Below, in pieces: positions 1-5,211 of a DNA stretch of 16,792 bases. The first letter of the stretch is position 1; every line of letters begins with the position of its first letter. The stretch is from JBBTSG01 sp038064775 (lineage in GTDB: Bacteria > Patescibacteriota > Minisyncoccia > UBA6257 > GWB1-50-10), in NCBI GenBank assembly GCA_038064775.1, contig JBBTSG010000013.1:1-16792 (forward strand), written 5' to 3'. The notes beneath the pieces are model-generated. The model ran no database searches. It saw only the letters and a program-made list of their open reading frames with translations, and was not told the origin of the DNA. Position numbers and translations under genes: made by a program.

Positions 1-56
1 GGAGCCAAGAATTTTAGCCCAGTTAAGAGTTTTTTCTAGTTTCGTAATAAAATAAA

Positions 57-78
57 AATCCCCTCGTGAGAGGGGATT
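57..78 (-). terminator. Intrinsic terminator of the SPFH/flotillin-type gene
   Basis: A 9-bp perfect stem (57-65 with 70-78) closes a 4-nt loop. Read on the minus strand it is followed by a T-rich run (complement of 51-56) and lies about 20 nt past the stop codon of the minus-strand SPFH gene, so it ends that transcript. Bases 1-50 beyond it show no gene. Confidence 0.85.
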
Positions 79-98
79 AGGTTGCCATTCCGTAACTA

Positions 99-2441
99 CT
101 ATTTCTTTGCTTCCGGCTTTTTTTCTACTTCTACTAAAGTATTTGAAGTAGTTGCAGAAAATGCTCTTCCGGTCATCTTCTCAAGAAGGCTAATTCCAAA
201 GAACCCTTCCATAAGTCCACCGCCATCTCCTTTTCCTCCGCCGATAACCAGATTTTCTGGTATCAGTTTTAGATTATTTGAGGCGATCTCTCTTACAACG
301 CGGATTTGACCGAATACTTCCTTGCTCATAGCATCGACTTCGAGTTTGTATGACTCAGCCGTCGATTTGCCTTTAGCAAGAATAACTTCCGCTTCTGCGT
401 TGCCAACTTTCGTAGTTGCCTCCGCATTGGCCTCTGCATTCACTTTCGTTGCTTCAGCATTCGCCTTAGCATTGATCTCGACCGCTTTAGCCGCACCCTC
501 AGCACTCAGAATTGCCGCCTCTTTAGAACCTGCCGCTGCTTTTACTTTGCCATCAGCAATGTTTTTCTCGATTTCCACATTTCTTTCGGATTCGACAACT
601 TTAGTCTGCATATTTGCCTGCGCTTTTGCATTTTCGAGAGTTCTTCTCTCTTCCTGCGCTTCTTTCTGCATCGCGTAAGTTTTCTTCTCCTGTTCTGCGA
701 TCTGGCGATCAGTGACCGTTTTGGTTAAATCGGTAGGTAATACCACATCCGCAATTAGTGTATCTTTTGAATCGATGTGATGCACCTTCAGAACACCATC
801 GATATGTTCTTTTGCTGATGCTTGGAGCTCTTTTCGTTGTGTATACAACTCAAGAGCTTTTATGTATTGAGCCGCGTTACGAAAATGTGAGCTAATCGCT
901 GGCTCAAGAACCTGCGAGATCATATTTTTAACGGATCCAAGATTCGCAATCACTTTTGGTGCATTCTTGATAGGAATATGGATAATAACACTCACATCCA
1001 TATTTACATTGAATGCGTCCGCAGTGCGCAGCGTAATGGTTTTCAGATTCGAATCCAGTTCGTGCGCGCTCGATCGGTTATCCGCCCAATTTAATAGAAT
1101 CTGTGTGGTCGGTACAAGGTCAATCTTACATATTTTTGTATTAAGCGGGTGTTTTCCAGGTTGTAATGGATCTGCCCAGATCCCTCTATGACCGTTTGCG
1201 ACAATCTTGGCGTTTACAGCTTCATCTGTTGTATCATCACCTTCTGTTCCAACATAACTTGTGACAACACCACATTCACCAATCTCAACAACAGTCATCG
1301 GCACCTTTTCGATAGTGGCAAACCACGGGTTGATAGCATAATTACCAGCGCGCAACACAGGAATCTGCAATCCCTTTTGTCCGCCTGCTTTCAAAAATGC
1401 ATTTGAATCTTGGAAATTATTATGCGTATCAAGTGGAAGTTCTTCTGCTGCAATTTTTGAAGGATCCACAATAGGTCGCCCTTCATTAATAGTGACAATA
1501 CCAACTTCGTCAGCAAGAATATTTGTCCAATCGACGACATTAATCACCTTAAACAGGATTGGATTCAGACGATATTGGCCGGGCATTAGAACATCCAGTT
1601 GACGCCCTTTTTCTCCACCATTTTTAATGAATGCCTCACCGTCAAAGAAGTTTTTATGATCAGCCACTTTAGCAGCCAAAAGTCGTCCTTCGGGAATCCT
1701 TGCGCCGTCAGCTGCTTCTATCAATCCAACTTTGCCGCCCGGTATTTCTGTGATGGGCTTTTTTTCTATTTTGAAAAGCAACGTGTTGATTCGATAAAGA
1801 CCTGGCGTTAAAAACGAAATCTGAGGACCCTTTTGTCCGCCATTCTTGATGAATGCTTCTGCATCCTGAAAATCATCGCAGTCAACTGGTGAGCCAAAGT
1901 TTCCACCTACACGTGTTACTGGCGCTCCAGCAATCGATTCAATATAACCAACTTCGTTGTCCTCGATCATAATAGCTTCCACAACTCTTACTTGAAATAA
2001 GTGCGGATTAATTCTGTATTCACCATCCGGAAGAATTGCAAGCTGCGGACCTTTTTCACCACCGCCGCTCAGAAATTTTTCTCCATCCTGAAACAGATCG
2101 CACTCGATTTGTTTCGCCATAATGGATCCTGATGGCATTGGCGCTCCAGTAATGGAACTCACCACACCTACGTGCTTGGGAGGAATTACCAAAAATTCAT
2201 GTTTTTTTGTTTTGTACAAAAAAGGTATGAGAAAATGGGTTCCCGGTCCAAGAATTCGTGCTTGTACGCCTACTTCATCGCGGAGCGCAACAGTACGACC
2301 ATCCGGCATTTGTTTACCAAACCAACGTCTTTCTAACGTGATAATTTGATTGCCCTTTGCAATGACAAAAGAATTTAGTGCTACAAGAATTAGCACGAAA
2401 AATCCAATTCCGAGCAAAAGCAAAGAAGATAATTCTAACAT
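99..2441 (-). CDS. Membrane-anchored SPFH/band 7 flotillin-like protein with N-terminal vault-like repeats
   Basis: This 780-residue protein begins with one membrane anchor (residues 5-27). Residues 88-387 hold four repeats of about 75 residues, each containing FQD.EAF, GGQKGPQ and a PG.YRINP.LF element, and a fifth, divergent copy follows at about 388-448. Residues 450-580 form an SPFH/band 7 domain, and 580-705 are a long Ala/Glu-rich helical region with NAEA-type short repeats, typical of flotillin. A Gly-rich patch (734-743) precedes the tail. SPFH proteins oligomerise into membrane-bound rings or cages that organise membrane proteins and proteolysis. The extra repeats make it much longer than ordinary flotillins (about 430-500 residues). 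Beta-rich repeats, then an SPFH-like shoulder, then a long helix is also the domain order of major vault protein. The ATG is preceded at a good distance by GGAG. The SPFH assignment is strong; the vault resemblance is architectural inference. Confidence 0.9.
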   Translation of the reverse strand: MLELSSLLLLGIGFFVLILVALNSFVIAKGNQIITLERRWFGKQMPDGRTVALRDEVGVQARILGPGTHFLIPFLYKTKKHEFLVIPPKHVGVVSSITGAPMPSGSIMAKQIECDLFQDGEKFLSGGGEKGPQLAILPDGEYRINPHLFQVRVVEAIMIEDNEVGYIESIAGAPVTRVGGNFGSPVDCDDFQDAEAFIKNGGQKGPQISFLTPGLYRINTLLFKIEKKPITEIPGGKVGLIEAADGARIPEGRLLAAKVADHKNFFDGEAFIKNGGEKGRQLDVLMPGQYRLNPILFKVINVVDWTNILADEVGIVTINEGRPIVDPSKIAAEELPLDTHNNFQDSNAFLKAGGQKGLQIPVLRAGNYAINPWFATIEKVPMTVVEIGECGVVTSYVGTEGDDTTDEAVNAKIVANGHRGIWADPLQPGKHPLNTKICKIDLVPTTQILLNWADNRSSAHELDSNLKTITLRTADAFNVNMDVSVIIHIPIKNAPKVIANLGSVKNMISQVLEPAISSHFRNAAQYIKALELYTQRKELQASAKEHIDGVLKVHHIDSKDTLIADVVLPTDLTKTVTDRQIAEQEKKTYAMQKEAQEERRTLENAKAQANMQTKVVESERNVEIEKNIADGKVKAAAGSKEAAILSAEGAAKAVEINAKANAEATKVNAEANAEATTKVGNAEAEVILAKGKSTAESYKLEVDAMSKEVFGQIRVVREIASNNLKLIPENLVIGGGKGDGGGLMEGFFGISLLEKMTGRAFSATTSNTLVEVEKKPEAKK
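1281..2180 (-). repeat. Protein-level tandem repeats inside the SPFH gene
   Basis: This stretch encodes four successive units of about 75 residues. Aligned anchor blocks start at residues 117, 191, 265 and 343, giving spacings of 74, 74 and 78. Each block reads roughly F-Q/F-D-x-x-x-F-[LI]-x-x-G-G-[EQ]-K-G, then P-G-x-Y-x-[IL]-N-P. A degenerate fifth unit (388-448, with LQPGKHPLN) abuts the SPFH domain. The nucleotide copies have diverged, so this is old duplication under selection and not a recent tandem array. Confidence 0.8.
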
Positions 2442-2515
2442 GGTGTAACTCCTTTATTTAGTTGTGAATGATTAAGGTGAATTAATTAATTTATACCTTA
2501 AATTTTACTGGTTGC

Positions 2516-2544
2516 AGTTTACACCTATAATAATTATTTGTCAA
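2516..2544 (-). promoter_or_regulatory. Probable sigma-70 promoter of the SPFH gene
   Basis: On the minus strand a perfect TTGACA (2544-2539) is followed after 17 bp by TAAACT (2521-2516). Transcription would start near 2509, leaving a leader of about 68 nt that carries the GGAG ribosome binding site just before the start codon at 2441. Confidence 0.55.
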
Positions 2545-2612
2545 TAGGATATAAAATCCCCTATTTTCTTTTATAAAAAGTTTCCTTCACGGAAGAGAAA
2601 GAAATAATTCAT

Positions 2613-2641
2613 AATCGTCCCGCTAAGCGGGACGATTTTTT
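2613..2641 (+). terminator. Strong intrinsic terminator in a divergent intergenic region
   Basis: Stem AATCGTCCCGC/GCGGGACGATT with a TAA loop, followed by a T-run. It sits between divergently transcribed genes, upstream of the promoter for the 2738 gene, where no coding gene needs it. It either ends a small RNA or blocks read-through. Confidence 0.8.
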
Positions 2642-2655
2642 ATATATTTTAAATT

Positions 2656-2683
2656 TTGCGATTAGCGCTGATTTTTGTATAAT
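2656..2683 (+). promoter_or_regulatory. Promoter of the DUF6580-like gene
   Basis: TTGCGA (2656-2661) and a perfect TATAAT (2678-2683) are separated by 16 bp. The start codon at 2738 lies about 50 nt downstream, with AAAGGA (2723-2728) as a plausible ribosome binding site. Confidence 0.5.
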
Positions 2684-2737
2684 TTAATCAGCATATTAAT
2701 AAATTATTAAACCTAAAAATCATGAAAGGATTTATCA

Positions 2738-3253
2738 ATGACTATTATTTTTGCTTTTGTATTGATTCTCTTTGCGGGTCTTTCAAGATTATTTCCTCAT
2801 CCGCCTAACTTCACGCCGGTGATTTCCGTAGCGCTTTTTGCCGGAGCGTATTTCAATAAAAAATCCGCTTTAATAATTTCCCTTACGGGACTATTTTTAA
2901 GCGATCTCTTTATCGGTTTCTATGGGCCTTTAATGCTTTTCGTTTATGGGAGTTTAGCCCTTGCAATCATTTTTGGGTCTGTAATAAAGAAAGATATTTC
3001 CATTGAGAGAATTATCGTTTGTTCGGTTGCTGGTCCTATCTTATTTTTTGTTATTACGAATTTTGGCGTTTGGGTTCTTCCAGATTCAACATATCCGAAA
3101 ACTTTCGCCGGACTTGCAGAGTGTTATGTTATGGCAATTCCATTTTTTAGAAATACGCTTTCAAGCACCATAATTTACAGCGCGGGATTGTTTGGATTAT
3201 ACGAATTAGCGGAAAGATATTTGTTTAAAGCGAAACGGCATAATACGATTTAA
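2738..3253 (+). CDS. DUF6580-like integral membrane protein (possible S-component-like transporter)
   Basis: This is a 171-residue, five- to six-helix membrane protein. Its N-terminal block, with SRLFPHPPNFTPV followed by an ALFAGAYF helix and then SDLFIGFYG, matches my recollection of the DUF6580 family. That family resembles the substrate-binding S-components of ECF vitamin transporters, though substrates are not established. No ECF ATPase or T-component is nearby, so any transport role is inference. The length is usual for the family. An AAAGGA element precedes the ATG by 9 nt. The gene stands alone between its own promoter and a terminator. Confidence 0.7.
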   Translation: MTIIFAFVLILFAGLSRLFPHPPNFTPVISVALFAGAYFNKKSALIISLTGLFLSDLFIGFYGPLMLFVYGSLALAIIFGSVIKKDISIERIIVCSVAGPILFFVITNFGVWVLPDSTYPKTFAGLAECYVMAIPFFRNTLSSTIIYSAGLFGLYELAERYLFKAKRHNTI

Positions 3254-3261
3254 TTAAACGC

Positions 3262-3289
3262 AAAGCGGCACTTCTAGGTGCCGCTTTTT
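3262..3289 (+). terminator. Intrinsic terminator between convergent genes
   Basis: A 10-bp stem (3262-3271 with 3278-3287, loop 3272-3277) runs directly into a T-run, just after the DUF6580-like gene. It may also stop the convergent SWIB gene from the other side, though the T-run in that direction is short. Confidence 0.85.
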
Positions 3290-3307
3290 CTATCTCAAAA
3301 AACTTAT

Positions 3308-3613
3308 TTAGGAAAGATGCTTTGAAACGAGCTTTGTCATTTCAAACATATTCACCACTTCCTTTCCGCCAAACACTTTTTTCAAATTTTCGTCGGCGTT
3401 GATATTCCGCTTATTGGCTGAGTCCTGCAAGCTTGGACCCTTTCTTAAACTACTCCCTTTCTTACCATTTTCATCCTCGTACACATCCCCCTTAATGTAC
3501 ATCCAAAGTTTTTTCACAACTTCCGACCTTGGCATAGGACCCGCGCCGACTACCGCGGCCAATTCCGCGCTCACATTCATCGGCTTCATAAACGCTGAAC
3601 CTTTTCCTGGCAT
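3308..3613 (-). CDS. SWIB/MDM2-domain protein with an inserted loop
   Basis: This 101-residue protein is almost wholly one SWIB/MDM2 domain: FMKPMNVSAELAAVVG, then MPRSEVVKKLWMYIK, then KRNINADENLKKVFGGKEVVNMFEMTKLVSKHL. In eukaryotes the fold occurs in SWI/SNF subunits and MDM2. In bacteria (chlamydiae, many CPR) its role is unsettled but is often taken to be chromatin- or topology-related. The usual bacterial domain passes directly from YIK to the LQD..NKR.I segment. Here residues 43-61 (Gly, Lys, Ser and acid rich) form an extra hydrophilic loop of about 18 residues. The first ATG has no Shine-Dalgarno; Met9 at 3589 has AGGAAAAGG upstream and is an alternative start. A minus-strand TATAAT lies at 3655-3650. 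Confidence 0.9.
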   Translation of the reverse strand: MPGKGSAFMKPMNVSAELAAVVGAGPMPRSEVVKKLWMYIKGDVYEDENGKKGSSLRKGPSLQDSANKRNINADENLKKVFGGKEVVNMFEMTKLVSKHLS

Positions 3614-3649
3614 GTTTTTATAAGTTTATTGCTTTTAGACCTTTATATA

Positions 3650-3655
3650 ATTATA
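3650..3655 (-). promoter_or_regulatory. -10 element of the SWIB gene
   Basis: A perfect TATAAT on the minus strand, preceded directly by TG, lies about 37 nt before the start codon at 3613. The -35 is poor (TTAGTA at 17 bp). No other minus-strand gene could use it. Confidence 0.4.
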
Positions 3656-3689
3656 CACAATTCAAGGGTAAATACTAACCTTTATCTGA

Positions 3690-3695
3690 TAGAAT
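3690..3695 (+). promoter_or_regulatory. -10-like element giving a leaderless TspO transcript
   Basis: TAGAAT ends 6 nt before the TspO ATG at 3702, which has no Shine-Dalgarno. A start about 7 nt downstream would coincide with the ATG. No good -35 is visible. Confidence 0.35.
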
Positions 3696-3701
3696 AAAAT
3701 T

Positions 3702-4241
3702 ATGAAGATTTTTTCCAAATTTGTCATTTCTGTAGCGGTTTGCGAGTTTGCCGGTGTTATTGGCGCTTTTTTTGCAACGCCGTCAATTTCAAATTGGTAT
3801 ATAAATCTCGCAAAGCCCGCTTTTATGCCACCGGCGTGGATTTTCAGCCCGGTTTGGGCAACGCTTTACGCGCTTATGGGCGTTTCTTTGTTTTTGGTTT
3901 GGCAAAACGAGTGGCGGGTAAAAAATAAAATTTTATTACCTAAGAAGAAAGCGTGGAATAAATGGTCAGAGCGGTTTTGGATTGGTGACCTTCAAAAAGA
4001 AAATATTATTGCTATTTTTGTCATCCAACTAATTTTAAACATTAGCTGGTCATATCTCTTTTTTGGCTTACAGCTCCCAGTGCTGGCCTTTTTTGAAATA
4101 TTAGCTTTGTGGTGGGCAATTTTTTACACAATCGTTAATTTTTACAGAGTGTCTAAGTTTGCCGCCTGGTTTCTTTTGCCTTATGTATTTTGGGTAAGTT
4201 TTGCGATTTATCTCAATTATTCAATCGTGGTTCTGAATTAA
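3702..4241 (+). CDS. tspO: TspO/MBR family tryptophan-rich sensory protein
   Basis: The protein has 179 residues and five membrane helices with the family hallmarks: WY..LAKPAFMPPAWIFSPVW, then LYALMGVSLFLVW, NISWSYLFFG, and a last helix with PYVFWVSFAIYLN. TspO proteins bind porphyrins and other small hydrophobic ligands and are linked to tetrapyrrole and redox stress responses. Most bacterial members have about 150-165 residues. This one is longer because residues about 71-104 between helices 2 and 3 form a Lys/Trp-rich hydrophilic loop. No haem-synthesis gene lies in the window, so the ligand would have to be acquired. It is followed by a DoxX-like gene 40 nt downstream with its own -10. 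The start is the first ATG; no ribosome binding site is seen. Confidence 0.92.
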   Translation: MKIFSKFVISVAVCEFAGVIGAFFATPSISNWYINLAKPAFMPPAWIFSPVWATLYALMGVSLFLVWQNEWRVKNKILLPKKKAWNKWSERFWIGDLQKENIIAIFVIQLILNISWSYLFFGLQLPVLAFFEILALWWAIFYTIVNFYRVSKFAAWFLLPYVFWVSFAIYLNYSIVVLN

Positions 4242-4255
4242 CACGATTGAAATGT

Positions 4256-4261
4256 TATACT
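4256..4261 (+). promoter_or_regulatory. -10 element of the DoxX-like gene
   Basis: TATACT lies 20 nt before the ATG at 4282, which has no Shine-Dalgarno. The best -35 is weak (TTCTGA at 4231-4236, 19 bp). A short leader of about 14 nt would result. Confidence 0.35.
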
Positions 4262-4281
4262 AAATAACAATAAATCTTATT

Positions 4282-4713
4282 ATGTTTGAAAATTTAAGAT
4301 CGCGTAAATTTTGTAGGATTGCTATTGAAATTATGAGATTCGCACTCGCGCTGGTTTTTTTATGGTTCGGTTTATTAAAACTTTTTAACGTAAGCCCTGT
4401 TCTCGATGTTATCGCTATTTCTTTTCCAGCCATAGCCGAAAATCAAATTTTGTACTTACTGCTTGCGATTTTGGAAATCGCGATTGGTATTGGTATTTTT
4501 TTGCCGCGTATTCAGCGATTCTTTCTTTGGGTTTTGATTGGCCATCTTCTTGCGGCCACAATCGGCGTTTTAACGTCTGGTTACGCTTTTGCTTCAAATT
4601 TTCCGCTTCTCACTTTTACCGGAGAATTTGTGATAAAAAATATTGTTTTGATGGCCGCTGCTTTAGTTTTAATTTCTTACGACAGAAAATTTTATTTGGA
4701 TGAATCAGCTTGA
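4282..4713 (+). CDS. DoxX-like four-helix membrane protein
   Basis: This 143-residue protein has four predicted membrane helices (about 15-35, 55-75, 80-100, 115-133). The first carries RFALALVFLWFGLLKLF, the DoxX-family signature of an Arg-led helix with W.G..K. Later elements LEIAIGIGIFLPRIQR and a final FTGEFVIKNIVLMAAALVL also fit DoxX/DUF417-like proteins. Family members act in membrane-associated redox or sulfur stress responses, but most are uncharacterised. It follows TspO on the same strand; both suggest small-molecule or redox sensing at the membrane (inference). Its stop codon TGA is embedded in the -35 box of the next gene. Confidence 0.75.
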   Translation: MFENLRSRKFCRIAIEIMRFALALVFLWFGLLKLFNVSPVLDVIAISFPAIAENQILYLLLAILEIAIGIGIFLPRIQRFFLWVLIGHLLAATIGVLTSGYAFASNFPLLTFTGEFVIKNIVLMAAALVLISYDRKFYLDESA

Positions 4714-4739
4714 TTTTTTCACGTATTTAGTTTTATACT
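4710..4739 (+). promoter_or_regulatory. Promoter of the 4777 gene, overlapping the DoxX stop codon
   Basis: TTGATT (4710-4715), 18 bp, TATACT (4734-4739). The -35 contains the TGA stop of the preceding gene. The leader of about 30 nt holds an AAGGA ribosome binding site near 4765. Confidence 0.55.
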
Positions 4740-4776
4740 AAAGTCAGTTTTTTGAAATTTAAATAAGGAAACACTT

Positions 4777-5136
4777 ATGGCTTTTGTTTTTTCCAAAGAA
4801 GTTTTAATTGCTTTTGCCGTGATATTTACGGAGAGCGTCGTGTTTGGATTCTTTATGGCATTATTCGGCCGTTTTGTAACAATCGTGAGTTGTTCTAAAG
4901 AAGAGCAAAAAAATATTGTCTCGTGGCGAGATTGGATTAGGGGATGCGCCATTATTGCGCTCGCTATATCTTTCCAAACGTATTTACTTTTCTATTCCAG
5001 TAAATATATCTATTTTATGGCGTGCGTGGCGGTTACCATTTTTATTGGAACCGTTTTTGGTGGCTTACCGATTATTAGAAGGCCTCTGAAGACAGGAAAA
5101 ATTTTGGAGAAAATAATAAATCTTTTTCAAAAATAA
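4777..5136 (+). CDS. Hypothetical three-helix membrane protein
   Basis: I do not recognise a family for this 119-residue protein. It has hydrophobic helices at about 8-35, 56-73 and 77-96, and a basic, helical C-terminal tail (RRPLKTGKILEKIINLFQK). A polar stretch with CSKEEQKN and SWRDWIRG sits between helices 1 and 2. It has its own promoter, a good AAGGA Shine-Dalgarno and its own strong terminator, so it is a stand-alone expressed gene. It could be a small accessory membrane protein; nothing visible indicates a catalytic role. Confidence 0.75.
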   Translation: MAFVFSKEVLIAFAVIFTESVVFGFFMALFGRFVTIVSCSKEEQKNIVSWRDWIRGCAIIALAISFQTYLLFYSSKYIYFMACVAVTIFIGTVFGGLPIIRRPLKTGKILEKIINLFQK

Positions 5137-5163
5137 AAATCCCCCGTAACACGGGGGATTTTT
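5135..5163 (+). terminator. Very strong intrinsic terminator
   Basis: A 13-bp perfect stem (5135-5147 with 5151-5163) with a 3-nt loop, A-run on one side and T-run on the other. It overlaps the last codon of the 4777 gene and separates it from the glycosidase gene. Confidence 0.9.
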
Positions 5164-5173
5164 GCAATTAAAG

Positions 5174-5203
5174 TTGTCGAAAAAAATGGGGGAGTGGTAG
5201 AAT
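5174..5203 (+). promoter_or_regulatory. Promoter of the GH1 gene, probably leaderless
   Basis: TTGTCG (5174-5179), 18 bp, TAGAAT (5198-5203). The -10 ends 8 nt before the ATG at 5212, so transcription would begin almost at the start codon. This favours the ATG over the upstream in-frame GTG at 5194, which would lie inside the promoter. A GGGGGAG run (5188-5194) abuts the GTG with no spacer, so it is poorly placed as a Shine-Dalgarno. Confidence 0.45.
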
Positions 5204-5211
5204 TAAATCAA

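Larger units (their letters stand above)
2504..2641 (+). ncRNA. Candidate small RNA ending in an orphan intrinsic terminator
   Basis: A plus-strand promoter-like pair (TTTACT at 2504-2509, 16 bp, TATAAT at 2526-2531) would start an RNA near 2538. It would end at a strong terminator (11-bp stem 2613-2623 with 2627-2637, 3-nt loop, then T-run to 2641). No plus-strand gene lies upstream, so the terminator serves no visible coding gene. A further small hairpin (CTTC/GAAG around 2584-2595) lies between. A roughly 100-nt structured RNA is the simplest reading. The terminator is clear; the promoter is weak, and it overlaps the opposing SPFH promoter. Confidence 0.35.

Noticed and set aside
410..560. 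Apparent DNA-level repetition
   Set aside because: It comes from NAEA-type low-complexity codons of the flotillin-like helix and is not a satellite or CRISPR array; units are short and irregular.
322..678. Plus-strand open frame of 118 codons rich in Ala and Ser
   Set aside because: It is the antisense shadow of the Ala/Glu-rich helical region of the SPFH gene, with no ribosome binding site or promoter.
4719..4952. Minus-strand frame of 77 codons
   Set aside because: It overlaps the promoter and body of the plus-strand 4777 gene, which has a promoter, ribosome binding site and terminator.
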